Origin: Nothopassalora personata
Lineage: Eukaryota; Ascomycota; Dothideomycetes; Mycosphaerellales; Mycosphaerellaceae
Assembly (NCBI GenBank): GCA_033816765.1
Contig: CM066296.1
Span: forward strand, 248,001 to 312,000
Reading direction: 5' to 3'
DNA: 64,000 nucleotides
The translations under genes and the position numbers were made by a program. This document shows, piece after piece, positions 11,586 to 21,988 of this stretch. Within the stretch, counting starts at the first letter, position 1; each line of letters opens with the position of its first letter. The notes under the pieces are model-generated. The model was not told the origin of the DNA. It saw nothing but the letters and a program-made list of their open reading frames with translations, and ran no database searches.

Positions 11586-13094
11586 TTACCGATGTCTCGC
11601 CCTATGGACCTGCGAAGCCGCATCATCTGAAGGTGCTGCATAAACCTGAGCCTCAAGCTCCTCGCGCAACCTCGCAGACACGTCATCCTGGTATTGCTGA
11701 GCATCTTTGAAGTCGTTGTCGCCATCTAGTGACATGGCTTGATGACTGTATTCCATGTGCTGCTGGATGCCTTGCATGAGTTGTGGGTCGACGGGCATGT
11801 CGCCGTAGTCAGGTGGGACCTCTGAGGCGCTGTCGGAGTATCGCATACCCATTGTTGCGGTGGTGACTGTCGGCCGTTGTTCATCGTGCTGTGAAGCGCC
11901 TGCTGTCGCGTCAGATGGTGAGTCTGCCGAGGCTGTCACAGTCTGTCGAGGCCGGCTGTTGGTCGCTGGTGGAGCAGAATTTGATGGTGCGGGAGCGCGG
12001 CGGGTGGTTGGAAAGGTTTGTGTGGTTGGTTTCGGGGTGGCATCCTTGCATTCTGTACAGTTGCGGATAGCAGCACTGACGGTCTCTTTGATGCGGACCC
12101 AGTGGTACTTTTCCGCTATGCTTGCAGTGGTCTTGTTAATGCCGCCGTGGGATTGTGCGTGTACTGTTCGTGCAATCTCATACTGCTTATGTGGGTCGGA
12201 GATGACCTCCTTGCCTTTCAGCATGAGCTTGTCGTCTTCGCCATCGCCAGTCTCGTTCGGTATGAGGCGGTAGTGTGTAGCAGCCGAGCGTAGTCTTGAC
12301 TTCTCAGCTCGATCTGAGCCGTTGGGATATGTGCCGGTCTTGAGGTAGAAGCGGATCTTGTCGAATCGTTCCTCGCTTACGTACTCGTCGCCTTCACCGC
12401 CAAGCTCTCGACCGAAGATGATGGCATCGATGAATTGATCCGGGAAGCTCTTCAAATTGCCGCAGCCCTTGACTCTACCAATACGCTTGAAGCCAAGAGC
12501 GTCCCAGATTCGAAGCGATGCCACGTTCGTCTCGTACACCAGGTTGAAGACGGAGTATGTGTAGCCCAGCTTCGGCGCCCACTCCAAGTACATCTCACCC
12601 ATGAGTCTGCCTACACCACGATTGCGAGCAGCGTCCGTCACCAGGAAGCCACCGTTGCACACGTGACTGCTCCGACCTGGGTAGTTTGGCTTGACGTAGA
12701 AGCTGCCCAAGCACTCTTTGGCCCAATCTACGCCGCGCTCTTCCAGTTGGGTGACCTCCTCGACCGTCTGTATGTCTCCCATGAGCATGATGGCGCCAAA
12801 GTTGGCGAACCAGTAGGTCGCGAAGGACGACAGCGCCATGCCATCGATCATGGGATATGTGTCGCCCTTCTCGATCTCTCTGTTCAGCAGCTCGCAGAGG
12901 TACGCGGTGAGGTGCGGTGGGACTTGGTGCGGCGATGAGAATGGGACCAACGTCGCCGTAGTCACGCGGTCTCGCAGTGTCACTTGTCGGGGGATGATAT
13001 CGGTTGGGATGGCGCCGAAGGGCTCGGGAAATGGCTGCTGGCCAGACACGCGGTATATCGCTGGCGCCGTAGGGTCCTCGAGCATGGCCGGCAT
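11586..13094 (-). CDS. GNAT acetyltransferase with integrase-type HHCC zinc finger (Spt10-like)
   Basis: A single exon of 502 codons with an ATG at 13092-13094. The N-terminal half holds a GNAT fold, with acetyl-CoA loop RNRGVGR (157-163), a following amphipathic helix, and YETNVASLRIWDALGFKRIG as GNAT motif B (188-207). Downstream lies a zinc-binding HHCC module with H312, H316, C346 and C349 (H-x3-H-x29-C-x2-C), the spacing of retroviral and Ty integrase N-terminal domains. After residue 355 the protein is Pro/Ser/Thr-rich and disordered, with no integrase catalytic core. The same pairing, GNAT plus integrase-like finger, is known from yeast Spt10, a regulator that binds histone gene promoters. 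I infer a nuclear Spt10-like regulator. Histone promoter binding here is untested, and a generic GNAT enzyme remains possible. Confidence 0.78.
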   Translation of the reverse strand: MPAMLEDPTAPAIYRVSGQQPFPEPFGAIPTDIIPRQVTLRDRVTTATLVPFSSPHQVPPHLTAYLCELLNREIEKGDTYPMIDGMALSSFATYWFANFGAIMLMGDIQTVEEVTQLEERGVDWAKECLGSFYVKPNYPGRSSHVCNGGFLVTDAARNRGVGRLMGEMYLEWAPKLGYTYSVFNLVYETNVASLRIWDALGFKRIGRVKGCGNLKSFPDQFIDAIIFGRELGGEGDEYVSEERFDKIRFYLKTGTYPNGSDRAEKSRLRSAATHYRLIPNETGDGEDDKLMLKGKEVISDPHKQYEIARTVHAQSHGGINKTTASIAEKYHWVRIKETVSAAIRNCTECKDATPKPTTQTFPTTRRAPAPSNSAPPATNSRPRQTVTASADSPSDATAGASQHDEQRPTVTTATMGMRYSDSASEVPPDYGDMPVDPQLMQGIQQHMEYSHQAMSLDGDNDFKDAQQYQDDVSARLREELEAQVYAAPSDDAASQVHRARHR

Positions 13095-13853
13095 CGTGGC
13101 GGGGGGTGGTGTGCTATGTGCGCACAGTATCTATATGGAATGTCGTCAGTCGTCTCCTACCTCTCTGTCTCAACATAAGAGACTGTCACAGGCACATAAG
13201 GCGTCGCAAAGGCAACCAGCAGGTGGTGCTCGCGTGAGGTGGACATTGTCGCCCGACGTTCCGCTCCGCCTGCGCCGACAGCATGTCGAAAGCCTTCGGG
13301 GGGGGGGGGGCAGCAAGAAGGCAGCATTTCTGATGAGGCATTGTGATGAATGCTATTGTGATGGATGCTAGCATGTACAGTAGTACGTACCTGATGATAT
13401 GTCGTCGACATCCCGGTTGCACTGCGAGATACAGTAGACTACAAAATGCTGCTGCGAGCTCCAAACTGCGCGGCAACCAGCATCACGCTAACGTTCGAAT
13501 CTCTCGTCTACCTCCACGACCGACACCACCCAACACCACCTCCGAGCTCTTCAACGAAATAATCAGCTCCGTCGCCAGAGCCGATGCTCCCTTGTAACCC
13601 CCAAGACCAAGACCCAAGAGCAGGACTCGGAAACCACTACACCCAAAGCCCCTACGACTGCAAGGAGCTCGGTGACGCAGCCTACGCCGATCAAGCGTTC
13701 TAGGTGATTTGAATCTACTACTAACCATGCCAGTACTCCAGCTGGTCGACCAATGCTGAGTGCATAAGGCGCCGGCGTGGAGCCAATATTGCAGTAGGCA
13801 GGTCAGAATTCTGCTCGAACAGGCCGAGTTCTGGATGGGGACGACGATTACGT
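13095..13853. other. Intergenic, upstream of the GNAT gene and downstream of the FMO gene
   Basis: No supported gene. The interval holds the promoter of the GNAT gene and the 3' UTR of the monooxygenase. A 13-nt run of G on the plus strand sits at 13298-13310. The duplicated short word GATGAATGCTATTGTGATGG near 13343-13367 partly recurs near 16208-16225 (ATGCTATTGTGATGGAT). Confidence 0.4.
13298..13310. repeat. Poly-G tract (13 nt)
   Basis: Thirteen consecutive G bases on the plus strand, a long mononucleotide run for a fungal nuclear genome. It lies about 200 bp upstream of the GNAT ATG on the template side of that gene. Its length may be miscalled, because such tracts are error-prone in sequencing. 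Confidence 0.9.
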
Positions 13854-15774
13854 CTATTTTACCAGACCTTCGATGCTTGCTTTGATCTGTAATGCAAGAT
13901 GTCGAGAGTAGATCCGACACAGAGCGAGACTTCCTCCCATGAACCATAGCCTGGGATGTCCAGAAGGCCGCCACATCTAGGCAAAGGTCAGCGTTGATGA
14001 AAGAAGTCGAGGGTCGTATAAAACAAATGGCACTTACAGCGTTGACTTCACCTTCAGCATCTAGATTCCACACATCCTTACATCGATCCGCAATCTTGTC
14101 TCCCAAGATCTTTCGAACAGTCGTTCTCATGTTGTCGTAACCAGTCGCAAGGATTACGACATCAGCTTCGAGCTCTCGGCCATCTGCAAGAACGAGCGCC
14201 CGCTCTGAGAAGCCTCTAATGCCATCGGGGCTCTGCTCGACTTTGACTTTGCCATCGATGATAAGCTGGGAGCATCCAACGTCAATGTAGTAGCCTCCAC
14301 CTCTCTCAATGTATTTCCGGTATATACCAGAGCCATCGTGACCAAAGTCAAGTTTGAAGCCAGCCTTCGACAGGCCATCGATGTTGGACTTCTCGACAGC
14401 TTTTATCCTTTCCGTCAGGCCCACATTCAGCGCGAACTGAACTGGAATTGGCAGACTCTGTCCAGCAACATCGGCTTCCTCGGTGGGTGGTCCATGTTCA
14501 TCGTACATTCCTTCGTGCAGCATGAAGAGACCCTGTTTGGCGGAGATCACGTACGTACCCTTCCGCTGCAACATGGTAACTGAAGCGCCATTTTCATGAT
14601 AGTTCTGCGCAATGTCATGTCCGGAGTTGCCGGTTCCAACGACAACAACTTTTTTGCCGGCAACATTGTCTTGGAAGGTAGCGTCTTTGTGTTGACTCCC
14701 ATGGTATACCGCGCCCTTGAACAAATCCTGCCCGGGGAACGTAGGAATGTACGGTTCCCCGGCATGGCCTGTACACATGACGACGTGCTTTGGCTTCATG
14801 ATTCGAGCACTTCCGTCGGCTCGAAGCACATCTGCAGTCCAGAATTGGCTGCCTTCATGGTATTCCACAGATCTCACTGTAGATCTCAGCCAGATGTTCA
14901 ACTCCATTGCACTAGCGTATATCTCAAACCAGTCAGCGAGTTTATCCTTCGGAGTGAACAGCGGCCAGTTTTCTGGGAATTTCATGTAGACCATGTGCGT
15001 GTACTGGACCGGATCATGCGTGACCAATGTTCGGTATCGATGTCTCCAATTGTCACCGACTCTCTCGTTCTTATCCAAGATCAAGACAGAAAGATTCAGA
15101 GCCTGGAGACGTGCACCTAGGTTAAGGCCAGATTGACCCGCACCAATGATGAGCACATCAGGCTCGTTGTCGAGAAAGTCTTTCTGACGCTGCCGTCTCT
15201 CATACCAATTACCCTCTGCCACGCCACCCTTGACAGAGTTGGTCCCGCCGTGTGGGCGCAGTTCACCCTTCAATTCTGGAAAATTTCGCAGTCCTTGCAA
15301 TGAAGTGTGTATCATGTGCGCTCTCCAGACTCCAGTTGGCAGAGTAGCTAAGCGGACCATGCCTTTCCCATGCCCTACTGAGGTATGGAACGAGAACATA
15401 AACTCGATCCATTCTAGCTCCGGGATTGGTTGATATCTATGCGGTGCGAATTTCCCAGTCTCTTGGAGGCGAAGGTTGTGCAAGCCAGCATTTCTGAGCA
15501 ATGGACTGACGAAGTCAAGAATCTGGCTACTGCCACGAATGGTACGCAGATCCCAGCACAAAGCAAGATGGTCTCGCCACCAACTGTCTTTGTGAAGAAG
15601 CGGGCCCAGCTCGCTGGCATCGTTATTGGTAAGTGCTTGTTCGAAAGAAATCAACCATTGCTGTGCAATGTCGTAAGGATCTTCGACTTTCTGCGGCGAG
15701 GCAGTTGGGCTGTTTCCACCAAAATGAGGTAGTGTAATGTCGTGCGGACTGTTCGACGAGATGACAGCAGCCAT
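13854..15774 (-). CDS. Class B flavin-dependent monooxygenase with N-terminal SnoaL/NTF2-like domain
   Basis: Exon 1 is 14038-15774 and exon 2 is 13854-13976. They are joined across a 61-nt phase-0 intron (GTAAGT...TTTGCCTAG) and encode about 619 residues. Residues about 33-165 look like a SnoaL/NTF2-like domain. The flavin part has an FAD loop LIIGAGQSGLNLG (208-220), the FMO signature FKGAVYHGSQH, an NADPH loop VVGTGNSGHDIA, and a late LATGYDN motif. Exon 2 supplies the family C-terminus (MWRPSGHPRLWFMGG). Such enzymes add one oxygen atom to N, S or carbonyl substrates using NADPH and O2; the substrate cannot be read from sequence. It sits next to a sugar-type transporter, a Zn2Cys6 regulator and an SDR, suggesting a shared pathway. 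ATG is at 15772-15774. Confidence 0.9.
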
Positions 15775-16429
15775 GATTGTCCAGCGTTAAAGGTGATATA
15801 ACGTGAAGGCAGGACAAGAGAGTATGCTCATTCCTTCTCCTTCTCTCAAAACATGGCCTTTATAAACATCTTGCGGTGTCCACGTGCGGTGTTAGTATCA
15901 CCTGGCGGCGGCCAAGGTGTACTGCATGTGAGAAAGCATGTTGACCTGTCGCGGAACGGTCACGCAGTAGGCTCGGAACATCTGCTCCGTGCGGACTTCA
16001 CATGCTTCCTCTCCGGGCCGTGTCGACCCCGGTGCCTGCAGGAGCTGGAAATGAAGCATCGGAATTCGAGATCCAGACGGATACCCATGCTCTTGTCCCC
16101 AGAGCAGTTGCCGCTCGTGCCGCTTCCAGTTTTTGTGGTGGACACCGACACCGGACATGCTGCGAGATGTAAATTGATGGCCTTTGAGGCCAGCTGGACT
16201 CGCGTGTAGATGCTATTGTGATGGATCGTGATTGTCTGCTCGTGCCTTCGTTTATTTGCATTCTGCGATCATGACACGGTTGACTGCGATACAGGCAGGC
16301 TTTTATGGAATGACGATCAATATTCTAGTCGTTGGGCGCACACATGGACTGGAGTGAAGAAGTGGATGTAATTGGTCGGCTTTCCTTCCACATACCCTCT
16401 CCCTTGCGATCTTCCTGCAGCATTCATTA
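15775..16429. other. Intergenic between transporter 3' end and FMO promoter
   Basis: 655 bp with no supported gene. Short frames on both strands overlap and lack known motifs. It should contain the promoter of the minus-strand monooxygenase and the 3' UTR of the transporter. I see no convincing repeat or RNA gene. Confidence 0.45.
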
Positions 16430-18484
16430 TTATTGCTTTGCCGGCTCAACATTCACCTCTTCGATGAAGGTAGCATCAACGCTGTCCTTTCGATCGATGC
16501 GCTCCGAGTTTGTAGCCAATGCAATCCTTCTCAATTCAGCTTCAACAGCTTCAGCGGGCCGCTGATGCTGCTTCGCGATTTCATCACTGAATGGAATTGG
16601 TATTTTGTGTGGAGAGCCCTTGTCGAAGTAGTCGTCCAAGTCTTCAAGAGTCCTATTCAACAATTCATCAGCACACAGCGCCAAGGAGACCGGTGTCGAG
16701 ATCCATACCTGTTGGCAGTCTCCGGGTAGCAGAAGTACACCTTCAAACAGAGGGGCGTTAGCCATGCTCGAAAACGACGGGGCAATATCTCAGCAATTGG
16801 TGCTAATGAAGGAGTAACGTTGAGAGCAAGTCTAAGCTAGACAACTCCTTGTGCTCTTACACTTACTACTGGCAAGAAGGCGAGATTGAACACTGCAAAC
16901 ATAACGTAGAACCTGTACCCAAGATTGCGGATGCCGACCGATGTGAACTGTGTACAGACGAACCCAAATAGCTGCCGCCGTGTTAGCATATTAAGTGTAA
17001 AAGCCGTGGATTCAGAGAGCCGGTATGCTATCATGAAAGGAGGATGTCTCGCAAACCCTGAGGCATACCATATGCACGTACCCAGTTCATCGAAGTTGCT
17101 GCAGCTGCACCCTTAACCCGCATGGCAAGAGAGTTGACTTCTGCTTGATAGATCCAAGGGACCATGCCCCACGTGCATCCAAACGCTGCGTAGTAGAAAA
17201 ACAAGAATGTGATGGCGACGGCGCCCCACTGTTGAGGCGCAGATGCGAGGAGGCCAACTGATATGGCTACCATGATGTAAGCGAACCCTTGGAGACCAAG
17301 ACCCCAGAGCATCAAGAATCTTCGACCTGCTCGCTCGATGATCCAGAAAGCCAAAGCCGTGGAAATGCAGTACGTTGTGGCATTGACTCCAGTCAGTACG
17401 CGGGCCATCAGCTCGCTCATGCCGAGATTCTGCTCCAGAATGATTGAAAAGTAGTAATTCAGAGCGTTGATGCCGCCCATTTGTTGAAAAAACTGGGTTC
17501 CCATGCCGAGAAGCATTCTGAGCAGATGATTCGAGCGATCTCTGCACAAGATGATTTCCTTGAACGAGATCTTCGAGCTTCGCTCAATCTCCAAAGCACC
17601 CCTGATGGACTTGTATTCATTCTGGACGACGTCGTCGTCAGCGGATAAATCTTTGCCGAGGTATCTGCGCAGAGATTCGATCGCATCTTCGTGTCGATCG
17701 CGTAGTAGAAGCCAGCGGGGACTTTCGGGTAGTAGGAATAGGACCGAGACGAGAACGAAGGCCGGAAACAGCTGTAGAGCGAAGGGTATTCTCCATTGGC
17801 CATCGTTACGTAGATAGGATGTTCCGAGAGTGAGCCAGCTGCCTAGCATGTAGAAGACAACATTGTGAGTGACGACGATGACGGAGAGCTTGCCTCGACG
17901 AGAGCCACGGTTACTTTCAGCTTGGTACACGCCGCAGGTCGAAGAGGTCATGCCATTCCCAATGCCGTTGACTGTTCTCCCAAACATGAGCTGGGCGAAA
18001 GAGGTCGATGAGAATTGCAGGATGGCGCCCACGGCACTAATCGCGGCTCCCCCTCGGAGGGTGTTCTTACGTCCCAGCTTGTCGCCAAAGAGTGCGGCAA
18101 CAAGACATCCCAGAAGATTTCCTAGCTGCTGCTATCAACGATCATAGCCCTCGCTTTACAGTTGGAGTTGCACCGACCGAAAATATGCTGGTGAATGTGC
18201 CCTCCAAAACGGGTTTTTTGATCTGGGGAAAGCGGTTGATGAAGCGGTCGCTGACCAAGATGCCGGCGATGATGCCCTCGAGAGCGTCAGCGAAGATCGC
18301 AACCATTGTTCCTGGCTTGTCTGCTTGCCTGATCGTATCCGTACCACGCCTGTGCTGCCGAGTTTGCGGTCGTTAAGGCGACCTCCAAAGCGTAACCTTC
18401 CAGCATGATGGAGCGCATTAGACGTGGAGTGTGAGAGGATGTTCGGTCGCTGCACAAGGGAGGCATAGTGTCGGCCTTATACAT
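16430..18484 (-). CDS. MFS sugar/polyol transporter with a GC-AG first intron
   Basis: Six exons: 18329-18484, 18174-18276, 17082-18121, 16867-16971, 16709-16740 and 16430-16652, encoding about 552 residues. All junctions keep frame. Introns are 52, 52, 110, 126 and 56 nt. The first has a GC donor (CAG/GCAAGC), a GCTGACG branch and acceptor CTCGAG. It is placed there because GYDQ must join GIIAGILVSDRF. Family motifs in order are GYDQ (49-52), GDKLGRKNTLR (loop 2-3), PESPRWLL, FFQQMGGINALNYY (helix 7), ERAGRR (loop 8-9), and PETANRTLEDLDDYF near the C-terminus. These mark the sugar porter family of the major facilitator superfamily, in the plasma membrane. It shares a 245-bp divergent promoter with a Zn2Cys6 regulator, so regulation by that protein is plausible. 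The substrate is unknown. Confidence 0.9.
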
Positions 18485-18729
18485 CGTTCAATGGATCCCA
18501 GTCCAACCACCTTGACACCTCATGGGTTCCCCATGGGGATCCCGCATGTTCGGCAATCAGTCCACTGTAAAGCATCTCGGAGTTTAGTCACGCGACCAAG
18601 GTGTTGTTTAGCCAGGTCCTGCAGGACTGTGCCTGAAAACGCAGTCAAATTGACCCGAGCATCTTCGGAGCAGAGACGGCGCGCTCGATCTGTGTTTGCC
18701 TTTGCGACAGTCTTTCGATAGGCGTGATT
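18485..18729. promoter_or_regulatory. Bidirectional promoter between sugar transporter and Zn2Cys6 regulator
   Basis: A 245-bp gap separates two divergent ATGs. It contains two perfect 12-bp palindromes, TCCCCATGGGGA at 18528-18539 and GTCCTGCAGGAC at 18616-18627, plus CGG words. Zn2Cys6 proteins usually bind paired CGG-like half-sites, so these are candidate sites. This is inference only. Confidence 0.5.
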
Positions 18730-20694
18730 ATGTCGTCGGGCAGAAAAGTCGCGTTCGTGAACAGCACAGCTTGGGTCCGGACGAAGACGATCCGCTGACA
18801 AGGTTGTAGCTGCAACGCATGCCGACAGCGAAAGACGGCCTGCGACAGAACGCATCCAAGTTGTGGATTGTGTGTTCGGAACGGCTTCACGTGCGAGTAT
18901 GCTGATCGACCGCGAACTCCAGGGTTGAGAGCTGGATATGTCGCACAATTGGAGAAACGAATAGGTAGAGTTTCTCAGTGCACATACATATGCACATTTG
19001 TTGATATGCTTGCAGGACAACTCGAGGGACGTCTGTTGCATGTCGAATCCAGGCTTGAGGGTCAGATGCCTCAGATTCCGGATGTGGATGGATCGCCAGG
19101 CCAAACCGCCGACTTCTCAGCGAACGACAATGATTACCCATTACCGATAACCATGGATGAGCTAAGGGGTGAGCCTTTGCAGGAAGCACAACCATTGCCG
19201 TCGAGGTTTACGGACTTCGTGAACGCGCAATCTCATGAGGCATGGGTTCTTTCGCAATCCATGGTATCCGACCTATGTTCAGTCTGGTTCGAGAAGTGCC
19301 ATCGCTGGTTTCCCATCTTGCATCAGCCCACGTTCGATCAGATCATCAATCAGTCGGACATCGCAGTGCCGTCGGACCGACAAGTGGTGATACAGGCCAT
19401 TGCGGTTGCGACAATCGAGCACTCTGAGTCGCTGTCGGTGGATCCGGCCCGAAGGCAGCAATTGCAAGAGGACCTTGCTGCTTCGATACTGAGAACGGCG
19501 ATTGCGACAGCGTCATTGGGGTCGATACAAGCGTTGTTGATCTTGTCAGCGCTGTCTTATGGGCAAGGGAAGCTGATGGAGGCGTGGACCATGCTCGCGA
19601 TCTGCCGTCGTATCGCCTCGCATCTGAGTATCGATATAATGACTGACCAGAGCGCTCCGACAGCTACGACTCCAACGGCGCTCCGAAGGCTACCGACACA
19701 TACCAACCTCGTGGTAGCGAAGGAAGAAAAGATACGCGCGTTCTGGATGACGAGAATGCTCGACAATATCTCGGTGATCGGAGCCAGATATGAGGCAGGT
19801 TCCACGACTGTTCCTGGTGATCCGTTGCTTCCATGCAGTGATTCTTTCTGGACATGCCCGGAACTAGTCACGGGCGAGGGCCAGATCAGACCTTTTGGTT
19901 ATTGCTCAGCTTTCAGCCTCAGCATCATATTAGCAGTCAGTGAGCTATCGTACGTCCATCAATTCCTCCGGAAGCCTGTCGATATGGCTAGCTTCGCAGA
20001 GCGCGACGCTTGGCAAAGTGAAGCACAGCAGATTGATGAGAGGCTGACGGCTTGGCGTGACGAGTTTGTCGCAGCATTCTTCCGGCTGGCGAACGCAGAA
20101 TATGCTCATCACGAGCGAGCAGAGATGGATGCTTACATCGTTCTCACCAACTGCGTATTGAACACTGCGGTTATCACACTCCTGCACAGAAGATCGCCTT
20201 GTCCACCGGGCATAGATCAGGTGGTTGAACCATGGGCATTCGCAAGTAACAGATGCATATATGCGAGCGAGAATACGGCCTTCAAGATCCGACAGATGCA
20301 CGAAGATGAGCTGGTGAACTGCCATCCTCACTTGCCCTTCTCAATCTTTGTTGCAGCCAGGTTCTACATCGTGCATTCCAAGGCGCTGGATGCCAATGTA
20401 CCAACCAATCTACATTCGCTAGCCTTCGCTTTGCACACGTGTGGGAAGCGCTGGGCCCTTGCTCGTCTTTTCGAGGGCATTATACGCATAGCTGTAGCAG
20501 AATATCGAACGCCGATAGCAGCTTCGACAGTGCCGATGGACTTCTATGATTTGCGGTTAACAACCTTTGAGATTGCAGAGTCGCTGATTGAATGGGCTCG
20601 AGGTCCAGGAGCGCATGCAGCAGCAGATTTAGGATCAACCCAGTCGCATGGAACTGCCACGTTCATGCCAATGGCAGTGGATGTTCTTGCTTGA
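18730..20694 (+). CDS. Zn2Cys6 fungal transcription factor
   Basis: Three exons, 18730-18752, 18810-18964 and 19016-20694, encode about 618 residues. The start ATG opens MSSGRKVAC, and the first splice (donor GC/GTTCGT, weak; branch GCTGAC; acceptor TTGTAG) restores a complete zinc cluster: C9, C12, C19, C26, C29, C36 (C-x2-C-x6-C-x6-C-x2-C-x6-C). A linker and short coiled coil follow (LRAGYVAQLEKRI). The second intron is 51 nt, has no stop and is in frame, so its retention would add 17 residues. From about residue 150 there is a fungal-specific TF middle-homology region (VWFEKCHRWFPILHQPTF, then helical repeats). It is probably the pathway regulator of the adjacent transporter, monooxygenase and dehydrogenase. 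The weak first donor is the least certain part of the model. Confidence 0.85.
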
Positions 20695-20933
20695 AGAGGT
20701 CTTGGCTGACGAGACGTGCTACGCAGCTCCCGTCTGCAGCTTTGAATCTTGCCCGCCACCCGGAGAGACACGGCCCGGAGCATGGGATCGCCGGGAGCGG
20801 CTACAGTTATGTATGATTTTCTCTCGGAGTGATGCGGTCCTCCAGGAACAATTGAACTCTTACGAGATTGCCCGACTGGGGGAAGACTTCGAACAGTCGC
20901 ATCGTGAGTATCTCACGCTCCATTTGCCACAGT

Positions 20934-21988
20934 ATGTCATCTCAACCGCGTCCACTGGAGAGAACCTGCAATGGTCTGCCTAACGGAGTACGAGTTGTTG
21001 GCTCCACTGGCCCTCCAAAGGAAATGCCCAAGCATGCTTGTGGGGATCTCTTTAGACTGGATCATCGAACTGTCATCGGTACGTGCGAGTATTAACTTGA
21101 GATGGGCGTCTGTTACTGAAAGTACCAGTGACCGGAGGCCTTGGCAGTGTAGGTAGTGCGTTGGCCAGAACACTGTCGCACTATGGAGCCGACGTTGTCT
21201 TACTAGACCTCCCTCCAGTACCAGTGGAGGAAGTCTGGAGTAAGTCTTGGTGAGTAACAGCCACTAGGCTAGGCTGACATGCTGTAGAGACTCTTAACGA
21301 AGCCTTTAAAGGCACAGATAGGAAGCTCTCTTATGTGTCCTGCGACGTGACCAATGAAGATAGCGTGACCGACGCTTTCATCACCGCCGAGTCGCTCGCC
21401 CGCTACCCCATCAGAGGTCTCGTCACCTGCGCTGGGCTATCGGGGCGATGTCCAGCGATTGAGTATCCGGTTGAGAACTTCCGAAAGATCCTGGAAATCA
21501 ACGTCGTCGGAACCTTCCTTTGCGCTCGAGCAGCAGCACGCGTCATGCGTGACCAGCAGGTCTCTGGCAGTATTGTGATGATTGCCAGTATGTCAGGTAC
21601 AAATGTGAACAAGGTAGGTGCTGCAGATGTATGACGCCGATCAGATGTTTTGCTGATGTCACAGGGCGTTGACACGAGTGCCTACAACACTTCCAAGTCC
21701 GCAGTCCTTCAGCTAGCCCGTAGTCTGGCGGCCGAATGGGGCAACGACGGCGAACACGCTCCGATTCGCGTGAATACCATCAGTCCAGGTTACATTCTGA
21801 CGCCGATGACTATCCCGACCTTTGAGGAATTCCCGGAACTCCAGAAGATTTGGCCAGAAGGGAACATGCTAGGGCGAATGTCCACGGTAGAAGAGCACCA
21901 GTCGTCGGTGGTCTTCCTGCTCAGCGACGGATCTTCCTACATGACCGCTTCGGACCTTCGCGTCGACGCAGGTCACTGTTCATGGTAA
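20934..21988 (+). CDS. Short-chain dehydrogenase/reductase, polyol-dehydrogenase-like
   Basis: Four exons, 20934-21078, 21129-21239, 21288-21613 and 21665-21988, encode about 301 residues. Introns are 50, 48 and 51 nt, all GT-AG and in phase. A 40-residue N-terminal extension precedes the Rossmann strand HRTVIVTGGLGSVGSALA (44-61). The cofactor loop reads TGGLGSVG, with Ser at the position usually occupied by the second Gly. The NAG-type motif is TCAG, the catalytic Ser is probably S186 (IASMSG), and the YxxxK pair is Y201 and K205. The C-terminus SDLRVDAGHCSW resembles SDR polyol dehydrogenases such as arabinitol or mannitol dehydrogenases. The substrate remains unproven. It begins 239 bp after the regulator and completes the FMO-transporter-TF-SDR group. 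Confidence 0.88.
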
